Origin: Clostridium_AT radicumherbarum
GTDB lineage: Bacteria; Bacillota; Clostridia; Clostridiales; Clostridiaceae
DNA length: 64,000 nucleotides
Assembly: GCF_045310525.1 (NCBI RefSeq)
Contig: NZ_JBJHZY010000001.1
Location: forward strand, 310,001 to 374,000
Direction: 5' to 3'
Within the stretch, counting starts at the first letter, position 1. The number at the start of each line of letters is the position of its first letter. The notes below the pieces were generated by a model. The model had not been told where the DNA came from. It searched no databases and was given only the letters and a program-made list of their open reading frames with translations. The translations under genes were made by a program, and so were the position numbers. Positions 49,489-58,991 of this stretch are shown piece by piece.

Positions 49489-52400
49489 ATGAATACAAAG
49501 GTACGATTGAAAAAGCTTATCTGCTATAGTTTGTCAATATTGATGCTTTTAGGAGCAAGTGTCTCCAAAGCATCAGCAGCTGAAACAACTTCTGGTAACG
49601 CTGATTTAAAGACCATTGGAAAAGTCAGTTCTATTACACAGTCGGAAAATAAGGTTAATATTAAGCTGGAAACAGGTGAAGATTTAAGAATTACTTTTCT
49701 AACAGAGGATGTGCTGCGCGTAAATATGGAACCAAGTGGGAACTTCCTTGAAAATCCGGTTCCAAATAGTTCTGATCATACTACGACGATTCTTGCCAAA
49801 AGCGAAGCAGATTACGAAAAAGAAAATAAAGTTAATGTATCTGTTGCAACTACTGATTCCAATTACATCATTTCTACAGGAAAAGTGGAACTAAAAATAG
49901 AAAAAGAAAATTCTAAGATGCAGCTTGTAAACAAAGCCTCTAATAAAGTTTTATGGAGTGAGGCTGAACCCTTAAAATATGGGACAAGTAAAACCGTTCA
50001 AACCCTTTCCACCAATGATAATGAATATTTCTATGGTGGTGGCCAACAAAACGGGTATTTCTCACACAAAGGAACAGTTGTTGATATAGTTAATGAAAAT
50101 AATTGGGCAGATGGCGGGGCATCCAGTCCATCTCCTTTCTATGTATCAACAGGTGGCTATGGAGTAATGCGGCATACATGGAAGCCAGGTAAGTACGATT
50201 TTGGAGCAACTTCTAAAGATATCGTTACCACAGTGCATAACGAAGCAAGATTTGATGCTTACTATTTTGCAGGCGGAAGCATCCCAGCTGTATTAAATGA
50301 GTATACAGAACTAACTGGAAAGCCAGCACTTCTACCGCAGTATGCATTTTATCTTGGGCATGCAGATGCCTTTAACAGGGATATGGTGGGCCCTCCTGGA
50401 AATCAACACAGAGAATCATTAAATGTTGAAGGAAGGGCCGCGCTGGATAGCTATGGCTCTAACGGTATGCCGCTTGGATGGTTTTTGCCAAATGATGGCT
50501 ATGGTTGTGGCTATGGCCAAACTGATACCTTGGATGGAAATATAGCAAATTTAAAATCCTTTGTCGATTATTCAAATTCAAAAGGTGTTCAGGTAGGATT
50601 ATGGACGCAGTCCAACATTCATCCACTTGATCCAAACAATCCTACAGTCAATGATCGTGACATAGATAAAGAAGTTGGTGTAGCAGGAACCCGTGGAGTT
50701 AAAACGGACGTTGCCTGGGTTGGAGCAGGTTACTCCTTTGGCTTGAATGCGGTGAGACAAGCATATGAAGGTATCCAAAACAATTCCAATTATCGTCCTT
50801 TTGTAATATCATTAGATGGTTGGTCAGGAACTCAGCGATATGCAGGATTATGGTCAGGCGATCAAACTGGAGGAGATTGGGAGTACATTCGTATGCATAT
50901 TCCTACATATATTGGGGCTGGATTATCCGGTAACCCAAATGTAGGATCGGATATGGACGGAATTTTTGGAGGAAAAAATCCGGCAGTACAGACCCGTGAT
51001 TTTCAGTGGAAGGCATTTACACCTATTCAAATTGATATGGATGGTTGGGGCTCAAATGCAAAGAATCCATGGGTATTTGGCGAGCCATATACTTCCATTA
51101 ACAGAATGTATTTAAACTTAAAAGCACAAATGCTGCCTTACTATTATACTTATGCAGCAGAATCCAGCAAGACCGGTATGCCAATGGTAAGAGCCATGGT
51201 ATTGGAATACCCAAATGATCCTTTTACCTATGGAAAGCAAACTCAGTATCAATATATGTGGGGAAAGAACTTGCTTGTTGCTCCTATGTACCGTGGTGAC
51301 GAAAACAATGCCGGAATCAGAAATGGAATTTACCTGCCTGATAAGAACCAGGTATGGATTGACTATTTTACCGGAGACCAGTACAAAGGCGGCGTAGTAT
51401 TAAATAATTTCAGTACCCCAATATGGAAACTACCGCTTTTCGTTAAAAATGGCGCTATAATTCCTATGACTACTGAAAATACATCACCAAGCAAGATTGC
51501 TAAGGATGCAGATAGAATTTTTGAAGTATATCCATCAGGTAATACCGACTTTTCAATGTACGAAGATGACGGATATTCACAAAATTATAAAAATGGTGTA
51601 TATGCTGCAACAAAAATTACATCATCAGCCCCAGTAACAGGCAAGGGCCAGGCAGTTATTACGGTTGACAAGGCTGTTGTCAATTCAGGCGACTACGCAA
51701 GTTTAGGCCTTGACAAACAGCGTGGAACACAGTTTATTGTCAATGTTCAGGAAAAACCTGAAAGCTTACAAGTGAAGGTTGGCGGTACTGAGGTTCAGTT
51801 AACAGAAGTTACAAGCGAAGCGGATTTTAATGCTGCTTCAGGAAATGTATATTTCTATAATGAAAAACCTAACCTGAATAAATATGCTTCTGCAGGTTCT
51901 GACTTTGCTAACACTGAGATTACAACAACTCCAAAGCTTTATGTTAAAGTGGCAAAGACAGATGTAACAGCTAATAGTGTTGAGCTAACAGTAAATGGAT
52001 TTAACAATACACAGGCTGTAAAAGATGATGGAGCTATAGCACCGCCAGCAGTACCTGTTGGATTAGGTTCTAGTGATGCTGCAATTACAGATTCACAGAT
52101 TAAGTTAACTTGGAATGCAGTTGAAGGTGCCAAGACATATGATATCCGCATAGGTGGAGAAAATGGATACATTGTTTCAAACCTTAAGGATACATCTTAT
52201 ATTCATGAAGGATTGCCTTCTGATACTGAATATACCTATGAAGTGCGTGCAGTAAATTCAAAAGGCACCTCTGATTGGAGTCAAGTTTACACTGCAAGGA
52301 CAAAATTGGATCGTTACAGAAATGTTGTAAAGAATATTTCAATCACATGCAGTGCTAGCGATCAGCCGGGAACACCAATTCAAAATGCGGTTGACGGTGA

Positions 52401-54942
52401 TGACACAACTCTGTGGCATACAACCTGGGGAATATCTCAAACACCAATGTCAGTTACAATGGACTTGAAGGCAGTATATGATATTGATAAGTTTGAATAT
52501 ACACCTCGTACTGATGCTGGAAACGGAACAATTACAAAATATGATTTTTCATACAGTGTTGACGGAAAGTCATGGAAGACTGCTATTACCGACGGCACTT
52601 GGGTAAGAAGCAAGGATGTAAAAACAATCCAGCTTGATAAACCAGTGAAGGCTCGATACTTAAAGTTATATATTAAGCAGGCTGTGGGTGGATTTGGTTC
52701 AGGTATCGAATTCAGGCCTTACAAGGTAGATGGCTCCACGGCATATCCGGCAGGAGACTATAACTCAGACAACAAAGTAGATGAAGGAGATTTAACATTC
52801 CTGAAAAACTATATGGGCATCAAAGAGGGAGATGCCGATTGGAATTACGCAAGTAGAGCAGATGTTAACTACAACGGAATAATTGATGGATATGATTTAG
52901 CATTTGTAACCGGTCAGTTGGATGGAGGAGTGGTTGCAGGCAATACAAATGTATCTGGAAACATGATATTAATTCCATCGAAAACAGATTTAAAAGCTGG
53001 TGATGAATTTGCCGTAAAGGTATATGCCAATAACTTTAACGATGTAAATGCCTTTAGTATGGAAATTCCCCTTGATACAACCAAATATGTATTAACCACC
53101 GGAAGTACGAAGGATGTATTGATTTCTGACCTAGATAAGGAAATGCTTAATTATTCAACAGTACTTGCAAAGGATAATAAGACCAGAATAAATTTAGCCT
53201 TTGCCAATCTTGGAAACAAAGCTAAGATTACAGGAAACGGTGTTGTAGCTACTTTGAAATTAAGAGCAGTAGCTGATATTAAATTTGATATGGCTGCCAG
53301 CAATGCAGTTGTAGTAAACAGCGATTTTGACAGTAAAGACGGAATAGGAATTGTTGAGGCCAACGATGCAGGATTTCCTGCTATACCATCATCAGTTGTT
53401 AAGGTGCCTAGAAATATAATTTCCGTTGGTGGATTGACAGATGAGGATGGCCAAAAACTCCAAGGCGGCCCAAGTGCCTTTAACTCTTTAATAGATGGCA
53501 AGCAAGGGACTTATATGGAGCTAATGTGGATTTTTGATACCACACCAGTAGAGAGCTATAAATATCTACCGCTTAACATGAAATTTACATTTAGCAGCCC
53601 TCAAAAGATTACAAATTTCACGATTCGTAAGCGTCCAAATGGCAATGGATCAATGAAGACTATCGTAGCAAAAGGTTATTTAAACGGAGTTGAAACAATA
53701 ATTGGAACAAAAGTTGCCGGGCAGGCAGATTCTTCTTTAACCTTTGAGAATGTAAATGCAACCTTTGATACTATAGTTTTAACAGCTACAGATTCTTACC
53801 CGCCACTTTATAACGGCAAATATTACATGTTGACCATTGATGAGGTTGAGTTCTATACAAACAATGGAATAAGTGTATCTGGTATTCAGTTTGATTCGAA
53901 TAATCAGCCATCCTTAACTGCTGGAAGCATAGTTCCATTCAAGGCCAATGTGCAGCCTTCAAATGCTTTGAATAAATACTACAGTCTTGCAAGCAGTGAT
54001 GAATCCCTAGTCAAGGTTATAAGAGTAAGAGATGCTGATAACAGCATTAATTACCTGCTGCAGACCTTAGTGGGAAGTAATATAAACAAAACCGTTAAAA
54101 TCACTGCTACATCGGCAGATGGAGGACTAACAACTGAGAAAGAAGAAAATATTATTCCAACTAATGAATCAGTTCAAGTTACCTTGGAAAAAGCAGAGCT
54201 GGTAACAGGAGGAGTAACAAAAGCTGCTGTGACAATTATTAATGGTGATAAGAATGACACAAGAATAAATTGGTCATCTTCAAATACTAAGGTAGCTACT
54301 GTAGACAAACTCGGAAACATTACGGCAACAGGAATAGGAAATACCGATATTATTGCTACAACAATGGATGGAGTAAGCGGCGAGGTTGCCCTCAGGGTTA
54401 AGCCGAAGCTTGTAAGTGTTAATTTAACAGCTGACAAGACATCCCTTGAAAGAAACATTAGTACACAGTTAGTTGTTACTCCAAAACTTGATGATGGTAC
54501 CATAGTTGATTTAAAGAATACAACAGTAGAGTACTTCACAAGTAATCCAACAGTTGCAGCAGTTGATAAGAATACAGGCGTTATTACAGGGGGCAATGTT
54601 GGCACTGCTGAAGTCTCCGTAAAAGTAACCTTTGAAGGTATAACCGTAGAGTCAAATAAGATAACTGTTAAGGTAGATACAAGTATTGCATCTATAGAAA
54701 GGATGATAAGTAGTTATACTACGTCTGGAGATTTGGTTGGACCATTGGTGTCGCAATTAACTAATAATCTGGCTCAAGCAAAACACTTTACTGAACAAGG
54801 AAAAACTAATGAGGCTATAACCCATATGGAGGACTTTATAAAACATCTTAACAATCCTCCAATGGACAGCCGCATATCAGATACAGCTAAGAATATATTA
54901 AATCTTGATTCAAAAGCACTTGTTGATAAGTGGTCAAGATAA
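49489..54942 (+). CDS. giant secreted GH31 glycosidase with CBM32, dockerin, cohesin, Big2 and FIMAH modules
   Basis: The protein has 1817 residues with a signal peptide (LICYSLSILMLLGASVSKASA). The GH31 barrel (about 50-720) has nucleophile Asp407 in KTDVAWVGAGYSFG and acid/base Asp458 in LWSGDQTGGDWEYIR, followed by NVGSDMDGIFGG; this pattern resembles the alpha-N-acetylgalactosaminidase-like branch. FN3 (about 855-940), F5/8C (CBM32) at about 945-1085, dockerin I with two EF-hand loops (DYNSDNKVDEGD, DVNYNGIIDGYD), a cohesin-like domain, a discoidin-like domain, two Big2-type repeats and a FIMAH domain (GDLVGPLVSQLTNNLAQA) follow. It should attack alpha-linked host glycans extracellularly. 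Substrate specificity is inference. Confidence 0.9.
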   Translation: MNTKVRLKKLICYSLSILMLLGASVSKASAAETTSGNADLKTIGKVSSITQSENKVNIKLETGEDLRITFLTEDVLRVNMEPSGNFLENPVPNSSDHTTTILAKSEADYEKENKVNVSVATTDSNYIISTGKVELKIEKENSKMQLVNKASNKVLWSEAEPLKYGTSKTVQTLSTNDNEYFYGGGQQNGYFSHKGTVVDIVNENNWADGGASSPSPFYVSTGGYGVMRHTWKPGKYDFGATSKDIVTTVHNEARFDAYYFAGGSIPAVLNEYTELTGKPALLPQYAFYLGHADAFNRDMVGPPGNQHRESLNVEGRAALDSYGSNGMPLGWFLPNDGYGCGYGQTDTLDGNIANLKSFVDYSNSKGVQVGLWTQSNIHPLDPNNPTVNDRDIDKEVGVAGTRGVKTDVAWVGAGYSFGLNAVRQAYEGIQNNSNYRPFVISLDGWSGTQRYAGLWSGDQTGGDWEYIRMHIPTYIGAGLSGNPNVGSDMDGIFGGKNPAVQTRDFQWKAFTPIQIDMDGWGSNAKNPWVFGEPYTSINRMYLNLKAQMLPYYYTYAAESSKTGMPMVRAMVLEYPNDPFTYGKQTQYQYMWGKNLLVAPMYRGDENNAGIRNGIYLPDKNQVWIDYFTGDQYKGGVVLNNFSTPIWKLPLFVKNGAIIPMTTENTSPSKIAKDADRIFEVYPSGNTDFSMYEDDGYSQNYKNGVYAATKITSSAPVTGKGQAVITVDKAVVNSGDYASLGLDKQRGTQFIVNVQEKPESLQVKVGGTEVQLTEVTSEADFNAASGNVYFYNEKPNLNKYASAGSDFANTEITTTPKLYVKVAKTDVTANSVELTVNGFNNTQAVKDDGAIAPPAVPVGLGSSDAAITDSQIKLTWNAVEGAKTYDIRIGGENGYIVSNLKDTSYIHEGLPSDTEYTYEVRAVNSKGTSDWSQVYTARTKLDRYRNVVKNISITCSASDQPGTPIQNAVDGDDTTLWHTTWGISQTPMSVTMDLKAVYDIDKFEYTPRTDAGNGTITKYDFSYSVDGKSWKTAITDGTWVRSKDVKTIQLDKPVKARYLKLYIKQAVGGFGSGIEFRPYKVDGSTAYPAGDYNSDNKVDEGDLTFLKNYMGIKEGDADWNYASRADVNYNGIIDGYDLAFVTGQLDGGVVAGNTNVSGNMILIPSKTDLKAGDEFAVKVYANNFNDVNAFSMEIPLDTTKYVLTTGSTKDVLISDLDKEMLNYSTVLAKDNKTRINLAFANLGNKAKITGNGVVATLKLRAVADIKFDMAASNAVVVNSDFDSKDGIGIVEANDAGFPAIPSSVVKVPRNIISVGGLTDEDGQKLQGGPSAFNSLIDGKQGTYMELMWIFDTTPVESYKYLPLNMKFTFSSPQKITNFTIRKRPNGNGSMKTIVAKGYLNGVETIIGTKVAGQADSSLTFENVNATFDTIVLTATDSYPPLYNGKYYMLTIDEVEFYTNNGISVSGIQFDSNNQPSLTAGSIVPFKANVQPSNALNKYYSLASSDESLVKVIRVRDADNSINYLLQTLVGSNINKTVKITATSADGGLTTEKEENIIPTNESVQVTLEKAELVTGGVTKAAVTIINGDKNDTRINWSSSNTKVATVDKLGNITATGIGNTDIIATTMDGVSGEVALRVKPKLVSVNLTADKTSLERNISTQLVVTPKLDDGTIVDLKNTTVEYFTSNPTVAAVDKNTGVITGGNVGTAEVSVKVTFEGITVESNKITVKVDTSIASIERMISSYTTSGDLVGPLVSQLTNNLAQAKHFTEQGKTNEAITHMEDFIKHLNNPPMDSRISDTAKNILNLDSKALVDKWSR

Positions 54943-54960
54943 TTAAGAAATTAGCTTAGA

Positions 54961-55020
54961 TGACAGGAGCTGATTAGTTTGGTACGTTTTATGTTCCAAA
55001 CTAATCGCCCTCTTGTCATG
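54961..55020 (+). terminator. long hairpin after the GH31 gene
   Basis: GATTAGTTTGG/CCAAACTAATC with outer TGACA/TGTCA forms a long stem. It lacks a proper T-tract, so termination is likely but not certain. Confidence 0.6.
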
Positions 55021-55201
55021 TTTAAAGGATATAATAGATAAGTGTATAGATGATTATATGTTTGCAGGTATTCCCTAAAAATAAGTGAATTTCCTAAAAG
55101 TATATTTACTTATATTAAATGTAAATATATTATATAATTAGTTATTGTAACTACAACACTACTAGTTAATGAATCTGTAAATATACTCTGGAGGTTAATT
55201 T

Positions 55202-55924
55202 ATGAAGATAGACAAAAGAAGCAGAATGCCCCTATACTCACAATTGATGGATATTTTAATTGCAGCAATAGAAAAAGAACTTAAGGAAAACGATCAAATT
55301 CCTTCTGAAAGAGATATATGTGAAAAATATGATGTGAGCAGGACTACAGTAAGACAAGCTATAAATGAACTTGAAAAAGAAGGATATATATATAAGATAC
55401 ATGGGAAAGGTACTTTTGTAGCTCCTAAAAGGGTAAATCAGGATTTAATTAAATTTTACAGCTTCACCGAAGACATGAAAAAGATAGGTAAAAAACCTAC
55501 ATCTAAGGTTCTTGATTTTAATATTATTAATATTGATAGTTATATATCAAGGAAAATTAGAATAATGGAAGGAGAATTAGTTTATAGATTCAACAGACTT
55601 AGATTAGCTGACAATATTCCTATGATGCTTGAAACAACATATGTTTCTTATGCAAGATTTCCAGGCCTAACTAAAGAGGATTTAGAGAGAGAGGCTTTGT
55701 ATGATTTAATACAGAATCGGTTTAATACTCTGATTACATATGCTGAAGAGACTTTTACGCCTATATTAACTAATGAAACTGAAGCGCATATATTAAACAT
55801 GCCAAAAGAAATTCCTAGTTTAAAAATTGAGAGATTCACATATGCAGAAAGCTCCATTATAGAATATACAACAAGCATTGCTAGAGGAGATAAGTTTAAA
55901 TATAGGGTTAAATTGGAAAGATAG
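55202..55924 (+). CDS. GntR-family (HutC/UTRA) transcriptional regulator
   Basis: The protein has 240 residues. The winged HTH reads IPSERDICEKYDVSRTTVRQAINELEKEGYIYKIHGKGTFV in overlapping motifs, and the UTRA effector domain fills about 90-235 (NRLRLADNIPMMLETTYVS). UTRA regulators sense sugar phosphates or amino sugars (NagR, TreR types). It lies just downstream of the GH31 glycosidase, so it may control glycan use. AACTA-N9-TAGTT at about 55151 is a weak operator candidate. GGAGGT precedes the ATG. Confidence 0.9.
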   Translation: MKIDKRSRMPLYSQLMDILIAAIEKELKENDQIPSERDICEKYDVSRTTVRQAINELEKEGYIYKIHGKGTFVAPKRVNQDLIKFYSFTEDMKKIGKKPTSKVLDFNIINIDSYISRKIRIMEGELVYRFNRLRLADNIPMMLETTYVSYARFPGLTKEDLEREALYDLIQNRFNTLITYAEETFTPILTNETEAHILNMPKEIPSLKIERFTYAESSIIEYTTSIARGDKFKYRVKLER

Positions 55925-55939
55925 TTTTTTATGAAATCT

Positions 55940-56115
55940 ATCTCCATCTGTTGCCTTTTTTTCGGCTTCAAGGAGTTTATTGTTTTCTCTTAACTTTCCA
56001 AATTCAGACATTTCTTCTTCAGATTTTCTTTTGCCTCGTCTGTCCAGAATTGCTGCCACGCCAGCTTTCTCATATTTTGTTGCCCATACATAAACTTTCT
56101 GATAGTAAACTGATA
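55940..56115 (-). pseudogene. IS3-family transposase OrfA remnant
   Basis: Minus-strand translation of about 58 codons gives VYYQKVYVWATKYEKAGVAA, then ILDRRGKRKSEEEMSEFGKL and REN-N-KLLEAEKKA, the central and leucine-zipper part of IS3-family OrfA. No start, no OrfB and no terminal inverted repeats remain. It is evidence of past insertion activity between the GntR regulator and the transglutaminase gene. Confidence 0.75.
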
Positions 56116-56170
56116 TAATATATATAAATCTTAATTAGAATAAAAGTTGTATAAAATGGGGGTGGGTTTT

Positions 56171-57529
56171 ATGTATTCATTAAAATCACTAGTTTTGGGG
56201 CTTCCTGAGGATGTTGAAAGATATGTAATGTATGGAGATTTTGATTCTGCTGACAGGCTTATTGATATCTATATGAAAAGAAATATCCCAGAACTACTTA
56301 AAGAGAGACTTCAATATGAGAAAAGAAGAATGAGAAGACTTACAATGGATTACTTATATTCCTTTGATGAGGCACTAGAAATGGCAGTGAAGAGAATTAA
56401 GGATTTCAGCGGTGAAGAGCTTCAAAGAATGATGGACGAAAGATTTGCTGACTGGATATACATAAATGGAAGAGTAATGCTCCATGATAATTTTCTAGAA
56501 ACCATTATTAAGGTAGTTCCCAATATATCAGAAAGGCTTCTTGAAAAGCATGAGGATAAGGAAACAGGGAATACGGATGTGCTAAACGAGGTTATTGATG
56601 ACATAATTAATAACGGAGAAAAAAAGTATTTTATACATGTAAAAGCTGGAATGAAGCTTAAAGGAGATTCTGTAAGGAAAGGTGAAACAATAAAAGTGCA
56701 TGTTCCAATTCCAAAGGAAGCTCAGCAGATAAAGAATATAAAGCTTATAAGAACTTTACCAGAAACAAAGTTTGTATCACCAGAAGATTATCCTCAAAGG
56801 ACTGCTTACTTTGAAAAAGAGGTAACAGGTGTGGAAGAGTTTACAGTGGAGTATTCCTATGAGAATCATATTAAATACAACCTGCCAGATCCAAATATAG
56901 TTTCAGAAAATCAGCCTGATTTTTATACAGAAGAAATGCTGCCTCAAATTAGGTTTACACCTTATTTAGTAAACTTAGCCCATGAAATTGCTCAAGACGA
57001 AAAAAATCCATTGCTTAAGGCAAGGAAAATATATGATTATGTCACACAAAATGTTCAGTACTCCTTTATGAGAGAGTATGCATCAATCATTAATATACCA
57101 GAATATGCTGCCTACAATCTAAAGGGAGACTGTGGTGTAATGGCGCTTTTATTTATAACCCTATGCAGAATTGTAAAGATACCTGCAAGATGGCAGTCTG
57201 GACTTTACGTAAATCCTACCCATGTTGGAAACCACGATTGGGTAGAATTCTATGTAGCACCCCTTGGCTGGCTATTTGCAGATCCATCCTTTGGAGGAAG
57301 CGGCTATAGAACAGGAAACATGAAAAAATGGAACTTCTATTTTGGAAATCTTGATCCCTTCAGAATGGTTGCAAATTCAGATTTCCAGCAGGATTTAATA
57401 CCAAAGAAGAAGTTTTTCAGAGCTGACCCTTATGATAACCAGGTTGGAGAGGCTGAGTATGAAGATAGGGGGCTTTATCAGGAGGATGTTGAGTACATTA
57501 AGGAAATAGTGGATATACATGAGATATAA
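56171..57529 (+). CDS. transglutaminase-like cysteine protease-fold protein
   Basis: The protein has 452 residues from ATG 56171; GGGGGTG lies just upstream, so the earlier in-frame TTG is rejected. The N-terminal 150 residues are helical (YGDFDSADRLIDIYMKRNIP). The transglutaminase core has the catalytic triad Cys321 (LKGDCGVMALLF), His355 (VGNHDWVEF) and Asp371 (FADPSFGGS). It has no signal peptide, so it acts inside the cell, as protease, transamidase or peptide amidase. Cys-His-Asp are all intact. A terminator follows. Confidence 0.88.
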   Translation: MYSLKSLVLGLPEDVERYVMYGDFDSADRLIDIYMKRNIPELLKERLQYEKRRMRRLTMDYLYSFDEALEMAVKRIKDFSGEELQRMMDERFADWIYINGRVMLHDNFLETIIKVVPNISERLLEKHEDKETGNTDVLNEVIDDIINNGEKKYFIHVKAGMKLKGDSVRKGETIKVHVPIPKEAQQIKNIKLIRTLPETKFVSPEDYPQRTAYFEKEVTGVEEFTVEYSYENHIKYNLPDPNIVSENQPDFYTEEMLPQIRFTPYLVNLAHEIAQDEKNPLLKARKIYDYVTQNVQYSFMREYASIINIPEYAAYNLKGDCGVMALLFITLCRIVKIPARWQSGLYVNPTHVGNHDWVEFYVAPLGWLFADPSFGGSGYRTGNMKKWNFYFGNLDPFRMVANSDFQQDLIPKKKFFRADPYDNQVGEAEYEDRGLYQEDVEYIKEIVDIHEI

Positions 57530-57612
57530 GGTTATATGGCTTAAAGGAGAGTACTTGTAATTACTTCTAAGGGCACCTACTGATATTTAAACTGTTATAT
57601 GATTATTGAGGG

Positions 57613-57654
57613 AAAAGGTATAGACTTTGCATAAGACTATGCCTTTTTATTTTT
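57613..57654 (+). terminator. terminator after the transglutaminase-like gene
   Basis: AAAGGTATAG/CTATGCCTTT (one G-U pair) followed by TTATTTTT. Confidence 0.8.
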
Positions 57655-57728
57655 ACATAATATTAAGAGGATTTTAGTGGTTAATACAGAATATACCATA
57701 TATAACAAGCAATAGAGGTGATTAGACA

Positions 57729-57779
57729 TGTTTAAAGAAGGAGTTTACGAAGAGCCTATAAATCAACAGCTAGGCTAGT
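57729..57779 (+). pseudogene. N-terminal stub of a helicase-like gene
   Basis: GAGGTG precedes ATG 57729, which reads FKEGVYEEPINQQLG then TAG. The start FKEGxYExxINxxL is reminiscent of DUF3427-type helicases of defence loci, but 16 residues is too little for a firm call. A further protein-like piece (LVQHYIDKRNLFIDIIF) follows in another frame. The rest of 57655-57935 is AT-rich with no other signal. Confidence 0.3.
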
Positions 57780-57935
57780 TCAACATTATATAGATAAAAG
57801 AAATCTTTTTATAGATATTATTTTTTGAAGGAATTTAAGGTCATTTGTAGAATAATGGTATTAAACATAATAATTAGATATATTGTAATTAATGTCTAGT
57901 TGGAAAAAGAATAAATATGTAAAGGGGATTGGATA

Positions 57936-58223
57936 ATGGAATCTATTACAAAAATTTTTTCAAATCTACCACTAGATAAATTAACGCCTAATGGTGTACT
58001 TACTGTTGCAATAATATTATTAATTGTAATTGGGGTTATTACTTTCATTAACAGGAAGGCACATAAAATTCATATTGAAGACAAAGGTTCAAAAATAGTT
58101 GGGTTGAAAGCAGGAATTGTTGAAAATTCAAATAAGAATAAGTCAATTAAAATTAAACTAGAGAATAGTAACATTAGAAATTCTGAAATAGGGTGTATAA
58201 AAAATGATACTAACAAGGACTAA
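57936..58223 (+). CDS. small membrane protein, N-terminal part of an ABC-3C-like effector
   Basis: The protein has 95 residues. A transmembrane helix at about 20-41 (GVLTVAIILLIVIGVITFI) is followed by a basic stretch and a region rich in short alternating strands (GSKIVGLKAGIVENSNKN; IRNSEIGCIKN) like a beta-helix. GGGGATTGG precedes the ATG. It overlaps the next frame by 20 bases and is +1 to it. Deleting one A of the AAAAAA at 58199-58204 would fuse the two into one 345-residue membrane protein. It is the first gene of the ABC-three-component-like operon. Confidence 0.7.
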   Translation: MESITKIFSNLPLDKLTPNGVLTVAIILLIVIGVITFINRKAHKIHIEDKGSKIVGLKAGIVENSNKNKSIKIKLENSNIRNSEIGCIKNDTNKD

Positions 58224-58980
58224 TGCTGAAAAAAAAGAAATTGATATAGTTAACTCAACATTAAATAATAACAATATTGGATGTAATATTACTAACAATG
58301 TTGATTTTTTAGACTTGGCAATTAAAGAATCGTTTACAATTATTCTCAATGAAATAAAGGAAATTGAAGATAAAGTTGTAAGTCTAGCTCTGGAAAGATC
58401 TCATTATGTAATTAACCAACTTTATAAAAATAATAAGCAAGAATTTTTAGAGTTAGCAAGAATTTCTTCTTGTTCGTTAGATAAGGACCCAACTGAAATT
58501 CAGATGCAGAATATTATTAAGTTCTGGGTTATTGTTAAGTATTGCAATAAAGACATTGATATGGTTTCAGCTGCAAAACTATCTGGAAAATTTCAGGTTA
58601 ATGGTAGTAACATGTGGTTTTTTTCACCTTCAAATTCATTAAGTAAGAGCATTGAGAAAAGTATAGCAATAATAAGCCATTTTTTAAAAATTACACAGTT
58701 AGATTCTATTAAAAATGGAAGGTGTTATATATCAAAAATTACATTAACAAAAGAATTTAGCTGCGATAATTGTATAGATGGGTCTATCATATTAGGTAGC
58801 ATGAGTGAGATAATTGATGACTTTGTTGATGGTAAAAAAAATATAGTGAATTTTAATGATGAGGTTCTTCAAAAAGATTTTATAAGTATTCAAATTGAAA
58901 AAAATTTAAAAATGCAATGTGGAAATTGTTTGTCCGATATTGAACAAGTTCCTGTAAATGTACCAAAATTCATGAAGTAA
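58204..58980 (+). CDS. helical protein, C-terminal part of an ABC-3C-like effector
   Basis: The protein has 258 residues. The first 35 continue the short-strand pattern (NSTLNNNNIGCNITN) of the previous ORF. The rest is mixed and helical (ILNEIKEIEDKVVSLALERS), with a CxxC at SCDNCIDG and another at QCGNCLSD, which may bind zinc. No named family was recognised. The position before a middle component and an SMC-like ATPase matches the effector/C-terminal-domain component of ABC-3C systems. Its ribosome binding site is weak, which favours coupling or fusion to the preceding frame. Confidence 0.65.
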   Translation: MILTRTNAEKKEIDIVNSTLNNNNIGCNITNNVDFLDLAIKESFTIILNEIKEIEDKVVSLALERSHYVINQLYKNNKQEFLELARISSCSLDKDPTEIQMQNIIKFWVIVKYCNKDIDMVSAAKLSGKFQVNGSNMWFFSPSNSLSKSIEKSIAIISHFLKITQLDSIKNGRCYISKITLTKEFSCDNCIDGSIILGSMSEIIDDFVDGKKNIVNFNDEVLQKDFISIQIEKNLKMQCGNCLSDIEQVPVNVPKFMK

Positions 58981-58991
58981 GGGGGATCTTT

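Noticed and set aside
54961..55020. hairpin after GH31 as an operator for the GntR regulator
   Set aside because: The stem is far longer than GntR half-sites and sits at the 3' end of a long gene, so a terminator role is simpler.
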